A stretch of 64,000 nt of DNA from Acidimicrobiaceae bacterium (GTDB taxonomy: Bacteria; Actinomycetota; Acidimicrobiia; Acidimicrobiales; RAAP-2), in the NCBI GenBank assembly GCA_003167415.1, contig PMTF01000006.1, positions 50,898 to 114,897 on the forward strand, written 5' to 3'. The first letter of the stretch is position 1. Every line of letters starts with the position of its first letter. Below, piece by piece: positions 56,628 through 64,000 of this stretch. The translations under genes and the position numbers were made by a program. The notes below the pieces were generated by a model that was not told where the DNA came from, did not search any database, and was given only the letters and a program-made list of their open reading frames with translations.

Positions 56628-59003
56628 GTGTCAGACGCCGATAAGCAGATATCCAATAGTTCGCTGATTCTGACGTCTCACGCGAATCTGACTGACGTCT
56701 ATCCCGAGACCCTGGGCTATCGGATCAAGCGGATCTTCCTGGGCAAGCCGTTCGTCACCGAGCAATTGAGCGGAGAGCGGCTCAATCGGGCGATCGCGCT
56801 CGGCGTCTTAGCGCCGGACTGCATCTCCTCCTCCGCGTACGGCACCGAAGAGATCCTCACCCAGATGACGCCGTTCATCGGGCTCGCCGCCTTCGCCCTC
56901 GTGGTACCGATCATGTTCGTCATTCTCGGCGTGTTGTTCTTCGTCACCACGAGCTACATGGACGTCATCAAGTACTACACGACCGCGGGTGGGTCCTACG
57001 TGGTGGCGCGCGACAACTTCGGTCCCAAGATCGCCCAGATCGCCGCGGTGGCGCTCTTGATCGACTACACCGTCACCGTCGCGGTCCAGTGCTCAGCCGG
57101 CACCGCCGCCCTGACCAGCGCCATTCCCGGACTTCGACACGCGCCCGATCCGTTGCTCATCACCGTGGGCGTGGTGCTGATCCTCATCTACGGCAACCTG
57201 CGTGGACTGAAAGAGGCCGGGAGTTACTTCGCCTTCCCGACGTATTTCTACATACTGATGATGTCGGGGACGATCATCTTCGGGGTCTACAAGAAGTTCG
57301 CCGGCACCCTCCATCGCATCCCGCTGCCCTTGCAAAAAGACCTCATCGACCATCACCTTGGATCGAAGGGCACCGGAATACTGATGGGTCTCGCTTTCAT
57401 CTCGTTGCTGCGCGCCTATGCCAACGGTGGCTCGTCGTTGACCGGTCTCGAGGCGATCTCGAACGGCGTCGCCAGTTTCCGTCGTCCGGAGTCGCCGAAC
57501 GCCCGAAAGACTCTCGTCACGATGTCGAGCATCTTGGCCTTCCTGCTGCTCGGCATCACCCTGATTGCGGCCTGGACCCACGCGATTCCTTACGCCGCCG
57601 GTTCACCGACCGTGGTCAGTCAAGAGGTGCTCGACATCTTCGGCGGCCACGGGTTAGGACACGCGATCTACTACACGGTGTTATTCGCGACGATCCTGAT
57701 CCTCTACACCGGTGGCAATACGTCCTTCAACGGCTTTCCGTTCTTGGCGAACTACGTCGCCACCGACAAGTACCTGCCTCGCCAGCTGACCAAACGCGGA
57801 CACCGCCTCGCCTTCTCCAACGGCATCATCGTGCTGGGTATCGTCGCGCTCACGCTCATCATCGTCTTCAACGCCAGCGTGAACGCCCTGGTCGCGCTGT
57901 ACGCCATCGGCGTCTTCACCGGGTTCACCCTCGCCGGAGCGGGCATGGTGGCGCGACACCTGCGCGAGAAGACGGGCAAGTGGCGATTCGGCGTCTTCGT
58001 GAACGCGCTCTCCGCGACGGTCACCTCGATCGTGGTCTTGATCTTCTTGATCGCCAAGTTCAAAGAAGGCGCCTGGATCATTGCCGTGGTCGGACCGCTG
58101 ATGTACATCGCGCTGATTCGACTGAATAAGCAGTACGTGCGCGAAGAGCGGGCCTTCGAAGCCGTGAGCGGCAAGGCCGCGACCATGAACATCCGGATGA
58201 ATCGGGTCGTCGTCTTCGTCGACACCTACGACCTGGTGACCGAGCGCTCTCTGCTCTACTGCCTCTCGTTGAACGCCTATTCCATTCGCGCGGTCCACTT
58301 CGATATCGACCCGATCGTCACCGCCCGTCTGCAAGAGAGGTGGGGATCGCCCGGAACGGCGTCGGCCGGCATCACGCTCGAGATCGTCGAATGTGACGAC
58401 CGCCGCGTCGACCGCGCCGCCCTAGAACTGGTGGCCGACATCGTGCGCGACCCCGAAGTCTTCTGCATGGTCATCCTGCCGCGCCGGGGCTACGTCTCAC
58501 GCCTGCAGCGGTTCTTGCACGATCGCAGCGCCGACGCCATCGCCGGCGCGGTCATGCACGTCCCGCGCACCGCCGCTACGATCGTGCCGTATCGCGCGGT
58601 GCGCAGGCTCTCCGAAGGGGCCATGCAAGAGGCGCCGCGCAGCGACGAAGTGGTCCGCGGCGGTGTTCGCGATAGCGCGCACCTGGTGGCCGACGTGAAG
58701 CTGGCCCAACGCTCCGCCGACTCCGAACCGATCGGTGGATTGGTCGAGCGTCAGTTCGCCGAGATCGCCGGACGGGTTCGATCCATGGCGATCAATCACG
58801 AGAGTGGCGGCCACGAACTGCGCTGCGTGATCGCCGACAACTCCGGTTCGGTCACTTTGGTATTCCAGGGGCGATCGAACATCCCCGGCATCGAACGCGG
58901 TACGCGACTGCTCGTTCGTGGCACGGTCACGTCGCTTCGTCGCGAAGCGGTGATTCTCAATCCCCAGTACGAGATTGTGGCCGCGCCGGCGGCCGAGGCA
59001 TAA
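56628..59003 (+). CDS. APC-superfamily permease fused to a C-terminal OB-fold domain
   Basis: 791 residues, GTG start. About 12 transmembrane helices (residues about 60-500) with APC features: LAPDCISSSAYGTEEILTQM in helix 1, YYTTAGGSYVVARDNFGPK, GGSSLTGLEAISNGVASFRR and GNTSFNGFPFLANYVATDKY. A soluble part of about 150 residues (IRMNRVVVFVDTYDLVTERS) follows. The final about 75 residues (RSMAINHESGGHELRCVIAD, then LVFQGRSNIPGIERGTRLLV, VTSLRREAVILNPQYEIV) read as a small OB-fold. In mycobacteria the OB-fold protein is a separate gene near the same locus. It is likely a K+ or amino-acid transporter controlled by the divergent TrkA pair. Confidence 0.88.
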   Translation: MSDADKQISNSSLILTSHANLTDVYPETLGYRIKRIFLGKPFVTEQLSGERLNRAIALGVLAPDCISSSAYGTEEILTQMTPFIGLAAFALVVPIMFVILGVLFFVTTSYMDVIKYYTTAGGSYVVARDNFGPKIAQIAAVALLIDYTVTVAVQCSAGTAALTSAIPGLRHAPDPLLITVGVVLILIYGNLRGLKEAGSYFAFPTYFYILMMSGTIIFGVYKKFAGTLHRIPLPLQKDLIDHHLGSKGTGILMGLAFISLLRAYANGGSSLTGLEAISNGVASFRRPESPNARKTLVTMSSILAFLLLGITLIAAWTHAIPYAAGSPTVVSQEVLDIFGGHGLGHAIYYTVLFATILILYTGGNTSFNGFPFLANYVATDKYLPRQLTKRGHRLAFSNGIIVLGIVALTLIIVFNASVNALVALYAIGVFTGFTLAGAGMVARHLREKTGKWRFGVFVNALSATVTSIVVLIFLIAKFKEGAWIIAVVGPLMYIALIRLNKQYVREERAFEAVSGKAATMNIRMNRVVVFVDTYDLVTERSLLYCLSLNAYSIRAVHFDIDPIVTARLQERWGSPGTASAGITLEIVECDDRRVDRAALELVADIVRDPEVFCMVILPRRGYVSRLQRFLHDRSADAIAGAVMHVPRTAATIVPYRAVRRLSEGAMQEAPRSDEVVRGGVRDSAHLVADVKLAQRSADSEPIGGLVERQFAEIAGRVRSMAINHESGGHELRCVIADNSGSVTLVFQGRSNIPGIERGTRLLVRGTVTSLRREAVILNPQYEIVAAPAAEA

Positions 59004-59166
59004 ATCTCGTCAGAGAACGAATCGCCAGTACGCGCCCACTGTTTGACGCGGCCGATGGGTCGGGGGCGCCGAGCATGACGCCGGTAAGGTCGAAGACCTG
59101 TCTATCTTGTAGAGCGCAAGCAGTGGTGGTGAGCACGCCGCCTCGTCAACGGAGGGAAGGAGGAGC

Positions 59167-61932
59167 ATGGCTCGGGCCCTCGTCATCGTCGAATCGATCG
59201 CGAAAGCGACGCGTATCCAGGACATGCTCGGTCCCGACTACATCGTCAAGCCCTCGATCGGTCACATTCGTGACCTCCCGCAGAGCGCCGCGGACATCCC
59301 GGCGTCGGTGAAGGGGGAGAAGTGGGCGCGTCTCGGGATCAACGTCCACGACCACTTCAAGCCGGTCTACGTCGTCTCGAGCGATCGAAAGAAGATCGTC
59401 GCCGAACTGAAGGCCGCTCTCAAACAGGTCGACGAGCTCTACCTCGCGACCGACGAAGACCGCGAGGGAGAGGCCATCGCCTGGCACCTCCAGGAAGTAC
59501 TCAATCCCAAGGTGCCCGTGAAGCGCATGGTGTTTCACGAGATCACGCCCGCCGCGATCGCCAAGGCGGTCAGTGAAACGCGCGACCTCGACCTACGACT
59601 CGTCGACGCCCAGGAGGGCCGTCGCTTCCTCGACCGCCTCGTCGGCTACGAAGTGTCGCCGGTCCTGTGGCGCGCGGTCGACAAGGCTCGTTCGGCCGGT
59701 CGAGTTCAGTCGGTCGCGATTCGTTTGGTGTGCGAGCGCGAACGCGAGCGAATGGACTTCACGTCGGCGACCTGGTTTGACGTCACGGCAAACATGGACG
59801 CCAAAGGGAACGCCTTTGACGCGACGCTCGAGTCGGTGGACGGATCGTCGCTGGCGACCGGCAAGAACTTCGACGCCGGAGGAGTGCTCGACGCGAAAGC
59901 GAACGTCCGGGTCCTGAGTGAGGATTCCGCGACGTCCATCGCCCGGGCGCTGCCCGGCGCGACGGTGACCGTGACGTCGGTCGCCTCGACCCCTCGTACC
60001 CAGCGCCCCCAGCCACCGTTCATGACCTCGTCGTTGCAGATCGAGGCGAGCCGCAAACTGCGTTTCGACCCGGAGCGAACGATGCGCGCGGCCCAGCGGC
60101 TGTACGAACAAGGTTGGATCACCTACATGCGCACCGACTCGACGACCCTGTCGGACGAGGCGATACGTGCGGCGCGCGTGACGGCGGCGTCGATGTTCGG
60201 CGACGACTACGTCGCCGACGCCCCGCGACGCTACGACCGCAAAGTGAAGAACGCGCAGGAAGCGCACGAAGCGATCCGACCGGCCGGCGAGTCGTTTCGC
60301 TCCCTCGATGAGGCGCAGTCCCAACTCGGGGGCGACGAGCTGGCCGTGTACGACTTGGTGTGGAAGCGCACCCTCGCCTCCCAGATGGTCGACGCCCGTC
60401 TGACCCAGGACAAGGTCCGTTTGGAAACGACCTTGAGCGGCGTGGCCGGTTTTGACGGCGACGTGAACGTCGGACTGAGCGCGACGGGGCTGCGCATCGA
60501 GTTTCCCGGCTTCCGTCGGGCCTACGTTGAGGGGACCGACGACCCCGAAGCCGAACTGGCCGACCAGGAGCGCATCTTGCCGCCGCTCGCCGAAGGCGAG
60601 GTCGTGCCCGTCACCAGCGCCGAGGCCAAGGGTCACGACACCCAGCCGCCGGACCGCTTCTCCGAGGCAACGTTGATCAAGAAACTCGAGGACCTCGGCA
60701 TTGGACGACCCTCGACCTACGCGTCGGTCATGAAGACCATCGATCGTCGCGGCTACGTCTGGAAGAAGGGCAAGTCCTTAGTGCCGGCCTTTCGCGCCTT
60801 CGCGGTCGTCAATCTGCTCCAGCAGTACTTCGCCGACCTGGTCGACTATCAGTTCACCGCCGCCATGGAAGACGAACTCGACGAGATCGCCCAGGGCAAT
60901 CAGGACCTCGAGCCGTGGTTACAGAAGTTCTACTTCGGCAACCCGGCGGCGACGACCGAGTTGGCCAAGCTCGGCCTCGAGCACATGACCCACGAACCGC
61001 ACGAGTTCGACTTTGCCGCCATCAACTCGATACCGCTCGGCGTGGCCGACGACGGCGTCGCGGTCAGCGTTCGCTCCGGTCGCTACGGTCCCTACCTCGT
61101 GCACGGCGACCAGCGCGTCTCGATTCCCGAGGCGACCGAGCCCGATTCACTCAGTGTGGCAAAGGCTCTGGAGCTGCTGTCGGCACCGAGCAACGACCGT
61201 GAACTCGGGCTCGACGACGAGACCGGACTGCCGATCTTCTTGAAGGCCGGCCGTTACGGCCCTTACGTCCAGGCCGGCGAGCTGACCGACCCGAAGGACA
61301 AGCCCAAAACCGCGTCGCTGCTCACGACCATGTCGCCCGAATCGGTCACGCTGGCCGACGCCCAGAAACTGCTGTCGCTGCCGCGCGTAGTCGGAGTTCA
61401 CCCCGAGGGCGAGGCGATCATCGCCCAAAACGGCCGCTACGGTCCGTACATCACGTGGGGCAAAGAGACCCGTTCGCTCGAGGACGAGGAACAGATTTTC
61501 TCGATCGATCTGGCCGGGGCGCTCGCGTTGTTGGCCCAACCAAAGCAGCGTGGACGACGCGCGGTCGCCGGTCCACTGAAGGATCTCGGCGAGGACCCGG
61601 TCACCAAACGCAACGTCGTCGTGCGCACCGGCCGATTCGGACTGTACGTCACCGACGGCGAAACGAACGCCACCCTTCGACTCGGCGACACGCCCGAGAC
61701 CATCTCGCTCGATCGCGCCTGTGAGTTGCTCGCCGAACGGCGCAACGCCGAACCGTCGAGCCGTCCACGAAAGGCCGCTCGTCCGACGAAGAAGGCCACC
61801 AAGAAGGCCACCAAGAAGGCCGCCAAGAAATCGCCGGCGAAGAAGGCGACGGGCACGGCCAAACGAGCGGCCGTGACCCAGGGCGCGAAGACCAACGCCG
61901 CCCTGATCGCGGCGACGCACCCGGAGGAGTGA
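59167..61932 (+). CDS. topA: DNA topoisomerase I
   Basis: 921 residues, GGAGGAGC before ATG 59167. Toprim: ALVIVESIAKATRIQDMLG (E9; the usual VESPAKA has Ile here) and LYLATDEDREGEAIAWHLQE (D96, D98, E100). The nucleophile is Y320 in GWITYMRTDSTTLSD. The C-terminal part has actinobacterial repeats with GRYGPYLVHG, GRYGPYVQAG, GRYGPYITWG and GRFGLYVTDG and no zinc fingers. It ends in a Lys/Ala tail (KKATKKATKKAAKKSPAKKA) that aids DNA binding. It relaxes negative supercoils. The stop overlaps the tmk start. Confidence 0.97.
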   Translation: MARALVIVESIAKATRIQDMLGPDYIVKPSIGHIRDLPQSAADIPASVKGEKWARLGINVHDHFKPVYVVSSDRKKIVAELKAALKQVDELYLATDEDREGEAIAWHLQEVLNPKVPVKRMVFHEITPAAIAKAVSETRDLDLRLVDAQEGRRFLDRLVGYEVSPVLWRAVDKARSAGRVQSVAIRLVCERERERMDFTSATWFDVTANMDAKGNAFDATLESVDGSSLATGKNFDAGGVLDAKANVRVLSEDSATSIARALPGATVTVTSVASTPRTQRPQPPFMTSSLQIEASRKLRFDPERTMRAAQRLYEQGWITYMRTDSTTLSDEAIRAARVTAASMFGDDYVADAPRRYDRKVKNAQEAHEAIRPAGESFRSLDEAQSQLGGDELAVYDLVWKRTLASQMVDARLTQDKVRLETTLSGVAGFDGDVNVGLSATGLRIEFPGFRRAYVEGTDDPEAELADQERILPPLAEGEVVPVTSAEAKGHDTQPPDRFSEATLIKKLEDLGIGRPSTYASVMKTIDRRGYVWKKGKSLVPAFRAFAVVNLLQQYFADLVDYQFTAAMEDELDEIAQGNQDLEPWLQKFYFGNPAATTELAKLGLEHMTHEPHEFDFAAINSIPLGVADDGVAVSVRSGRYGPYLVHGDQRVSIPEATEPDSLSVAKALELLSAPSNDRELGLDDETGLPIFLKAGRYGPYVQAGELTDPKDKPKTASLLTTMSPESVTLADAQKLLSLPRVVGVHPEGEAIIAQNGRYGPYITWGKETRSLEDEEQIFSIDLAGALALLAQPKQRGRRAVAGPLKDLGEDPVTKRNVVVRTGRFGLYVTDGETNATLRLGDTPETISLDRACELLAERRNAEPSSRPRKAARPTKKATKKATKKAAKKSPAKKATGTAKRAAVTQGAKTNAALIAATHPEE

Positions 61933-62534
61933 TGCGTCGCGGCCTCTTCGTCGTGTTTGAAGGGATCGACGCGAGCGGCAAGAGCACTCAGGCCCGTCGC
62001 GTCGCGGAACTTCGTGACGCGCACTTCACCTTCGAACCGGGCGACACGCCCCTCGGGGTCGATCTTCGCCGCTGGGTCCTCGACGCGGCGACGCCCATGA
62101 CGCCGATCACCGAGGCGTTGCTGATGCTGGCCGACCGGTCGCATCACGTGCGCACGGTCATTGAGCCGGCACTGGCCGGTGGCCGGTCGGTTGTCAGTGA
62201 CCGCTACTTCGCCTCAACGTTGGCCTACCAGGGTTACGGTCGCGGCGTCGACCTCGCGAGACTCGAGGTCGCGACCGAACTCGCCATCGGTGACTGTCGG
62301 CCGGACCTGACGGTCCTGATCGATACGCCGCTCGACGTCGCGAACGAACGCCGGGTCCCGGACTTCCGGGACCGCTTCGAATCGGCCGACCTGGACTTCC
62401 ACCAGAGGGTGCGCAATGGCTATCTGGCGATCGCGGCCAAGTGGGGTGATCTCTGGTGCGTGATTGACGGTTCGCGTAGCGAGTCGGAGGTGGCCGATTT
62501 GGTCGACGACCGACTCGCCTCTTTACCATGGTGA
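61932..62534 (+). CDS. tmk: Thymidylate kinase
   Basis: 200 residues. P-loop FEGIDASGKSTQARRV, DR-type motif SVVSDRYFASTLAYQGYGRG, PDLTVLIDTPLDVA, and the LID region RVPDFRDRFESADLDFHQRV. It phosphorylates dTMP to dTDP. ATG 61932 shares its A with the topA stop (TGATG); an in-frame GTG at 61929 is the alternative. It is followed after one base by holB, forming a topA-tmk-holB operon as in other actinobacteria. Confidence 0.96.
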   Translation: MRRGLFVVFEGIDASGKSTQARRVAELRDAHFTFEPGDTPLGVDLRRWVLDAATPMTPITEALLMLADRSHHVRTVIEPALAGGRSVVSDRYFASTLAYQGYGRGVDLARLEVATELAIGDCRPDLTVLIDTPLDVANERRVPDFRDRFESADLDFHQRVRNGYLAIAAKWGDLWCVIDGSRSESEVADLVDDRLASLPW

Positions 62535-62535
62535 G

Positions 62536-63624
62536 ATGACTGACGTCTTCGATGTCCTCGTCGGACAAGAGTCGGCGGTGGCCGCGATGCGCCAGTACGT
62601 CAAGTCACCGGTGCACGCTTATTTGATCAGCGGACCGGTGGGATCGAGTTTGCACGACACCGCGCTCGCGTTCGCGGCCGCGTTGCAGTGTCCCGAGAAC
62701 GGCTGCGGTCACTGCGACATCTGTCGGTTGGTCTTGAGCGAAAGTGACGCCGACGTCTACGTCGCGGAGCGAGCGGGACTGTCGTGGCGCATTGACGAGC
62801 TGCGCGAAGCGGACCGCGCGAGTCGGCGACGCCCCCTGGGGTCGGGATATCAGATCGTGATCATCGACGACGTGGAGTTGACGACGACGGGCGCGTCCCC
62901 GAGCGCGCCGGCCCTATTGAAGTCGCTGGAAGAGACCCCTACTCGAACGATTTTTCTCCTTACCGCCGAAGACGTACCACCGGCGCTCGACACGATCGCC
63001 TCTCGATGCGTGGAACTGAAACTGAAGGGCCTGAGCGAAGAGGCGATCGCCGAGGTGCTGATTCGAGAAGGGGCGACGGCACTCGCCGCTCGAGCGGCGG
63101 CGAGTGCGGCCAACGGCAACCTCCGGCGCGCGCGGATCCTCGGACGTGACGACGAGTTAGCCCAACGCATCGCGCAATGGCGTTCCGTTCCCGAACGACT
63201 CAACGGGACGCCCGCCACGTCGGCCGCGCTCGCCACGGAGATCGCGCGCGCCCTGGAGGACGCCGCGGGCCCACTGCAGCAAATGCAGGACGAGGAGATG
63301 GAACTGCGCGTGCAAGAGTCGCGTCAGATGGGCCAGCGGTCGGTCTCGAATCGCCGCGACATCGAAGCGCAGTTCAAGCGTGAACAGCGACGATTTCGCA
63401 TCGACGAACTGCGCTTCGGACTCACCGCTCTCACGAACGTGTACCGCGATCGCATGGTCGAGAGTCTGGAAGGTAGTGAACTCGGTGAGGCTCGTGATCA
63501 GTACCGCGTCGGTGCTTCGATCCGAGCGATCGGCGTCGTTTCGGAGGCGTCACGTCGCCTCTCGTCGAACGTCGACGAGACACTGTTATTGAACGATCTC
63601 ATGCTCTCGTTGATGGAGTTCTAG
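62536..63624 (+). CDS. holB: DNA polymerase III delta' subunit
   Basis: 362 residues from ATG 62536. AAA+ clamp-loader fold: FDVLVGQESAVAAMRQYVKS, HAYLISGPVGSSLHDTALAF (P-loop degenerate, as expected for delta'), zinc module CPENGCGHCDICRLVL, YQIVIIDDVELTTTGASPSA, PALLKSLEETPTRTIFLLTA, and SRCVELKLKGLSEEAI (sensor/SRC motif). It acts in the clamp loader that places the sliding clamp. It ends 15 bases before the TnpB remnant on the opposite strand. Confidence 0.92.
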   Translation: MTDVFDVLVGQESAVAAMRQYVKSPVHAYLISGPVGSSLHDTALAFAAALQCPENGCGHCDICRLVLSESDADVYVAERAGLSWRIDELREADRASRRRPLGSGYQIVIIDDVELTTTGASPSAPALLKSLEETPTRTIFLLTAEDVPPALDTIASRCVELKLKGLSEEAIAEVLIREGATALAARAAASAANGNLRRARILGRDDELAQRIAQWRSVPERLNGTPATSAALATEIARALEDAAGPLQQMQDEEMELRVQESRQMGQRSVSNRRDIEAQFKREQRRFRIDELRFGLTALTNVYRDRMVESLEGSELGEARDQYRVGASIRAIGVVSEASRRLSSNVDETLLLNDLMLSLMEF

Positions 63625-63639
63625 GGCAGTGATCTAACG

Positions 63640-63891
63640 TCAACCGTCGCAGGCCGAAGCCTGCAGGGCTCTACCGGCCCTAAGGATGTTGCGTGCTGCG
63701 TTGATGTCGGCGAAGTCGCAATGACCGCACTTCAGACATCGAAACTCCTCTTGATTGACCCGGTTACCGGCATCGACGTGATGGCATTCGGCACACGCCT
63801 GGCTGGTGTGGCGAGGATTCACGCTCCCTACTGTCCTGCCGGCGCTCTCAGCCTTGTAGGACAGTAGGAGGACGAACTGTGGCGGTTTCAA
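63640..63891 (-). pseudogene. tnpB: TnpB (IS200/IS605-type) C-terminal remnant
   Basis: About 83 codons, opening only with a TTG. It holds the C-terminal zinc ribbon of TnpB: VNPRHTSQACAECHHVDAGN, then FRCLKCGHCDFADINAARNI, including the last RuvC Asp (DINAARN). The whole N-terminal nuclease part is missing from 63892 onward, so it is a fragment. A perfect hairpin, GCAGGC-CGAA-GCCTGC, lies at 63649-63664 near its 3' end, the region that in intact elements gives rise to the guide RNA scaffold. Confidence 0.8.
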
Positions 63892-63908
63892 GGGATGAGC
63901 GCAACGCT

Positions 63909-63940
63909 TGTTGAGTTGACGGTGTTTTATTGACTCAACA
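63909..63940 (+). promoter_or_regulatory. Inverted repeat before the last start codon
   Basis: TGTTGAGT and ACTCAACA, perfect 8-bp arms around 16 bases, just after the TnpB remnant and 10 bases before a possible GTG start. It may be a remnant element end or an operator. Confidence 0.4.
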
Positions 63941-63950
63941 GGGAGATGGC

Positions 63951-64000
63951 GTGAGGGTGACTATTCATTTGACCAGCGAGCAGCGAGCACTTGGACTGAG
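63951..64000 (+). CDS. Possible gene start, truncated by the window end
   Basis: GTG 63951, with GGGAG 5 bases upstream, opens VRVTIHLTSEQRALGL and runs off the window. Only 16 codons are visible, so no function can be assigned. Confidence 0.3.
   Translation, partial: MRVTIHLTSEQRALGL

Noticed and set aside
57089..58129. A 346-codon frame inside the APC permease gene
   Set aside because: It is a +2 shadow of the permease, very rich in Arg and His, with no start signal.

Overview
The window comes from an actinobacterium, most likely of the class Acidimicrobiia. It carries a WhiB regulator, an F420-dependent (Ddn-type) reductase, a paired TrkA/CeoBC plus APC permease locus, a type II glutamine synthetase, a topoisomerase I with a lysine-rich tail, and a VKOR plus DUF929 disulfide pair. 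The class assignment is inferred from this gene mix, not from a database search. The right third (about 41.6-63.6 kb) is compact, GC-rich core chromosome. The left two thirds are visibly less GC-rich and are accessory.

The main structural feature is an array of integrated elements at one tRNA-Glu(UUC) gene. The intact tRNA lies at 41618-41690 (minus strand). Identical 46-base copies of its 3' half, from the anticodon arm to the discriminator, recur at 2222, 13208 and 34634. Each is flanked by tandem 11-bp YGGGCAT repeats that look like integrase arm sites. This divides the left side into element 0 (right end only, up to 2221), element 1 (2222-13207, tyrosine integrase), element 2 (13208-34633, no integrase seen) and element 3 (34634-41617, a closely similar integrase). 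End sequences show two families: elements 1 and 3 share ends, an integrase type, a 230-bp pre-integrase block and a dispersed intergenic repeat. Elements 0 and 2 share a different right end and a repeat of about 90 bp.

Elements 1 and 3 carry mostly small membrane or secreted proteins of unknown role, including three secreted beta-propeller-like proteins, a PadR/HAAS pair and an esterase. Element 2 has two parts. Its left part is a defence or stress-like block: PIN-domain protein, HTH-ImmA/IrrE metallopeptidase, and divergently a ubiquitin-like protein, an E2-like protein and a JAB-E1 fusion, then an AlbA_2 protein. Its right part is a catabolic or detoxification cluster: SDR-AKR-SDR operon, MarR, isochorismatase hydrolase, LAL-type LuxR activator, SnoaL-like protein, a nonsense-interrupted ABC solute-binding protein, VOC, MBL-fold hydrolase, FMN reductase, alpha/beta hydrolase, MFS exporter and F420-type reductase. 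Two recurring DNA motifs suggest that this cluster is controlled by its own MarR and LAL regulators.

The core region holds tRNA-Glu, tRNA-Pro, a CBS/CorC protein with a response regulator, WhiB, VKOR/DUF929, NUDIX, Mrp, an IscA-type protein, RidA and a nitrogen block (GlnR-like regulator overlapping glutamine synthetase I, then glutamine synthetase II with a histone H1-like tail). It continues with NAD synthetase, a primary-type sigma factor, a HAD phosphatase, two TrkA proteins, an APC permease fused to an OB-fold, topA-tmk-holB and a truncated TnpB. I saw no rRNA genes and no CRISPR array.
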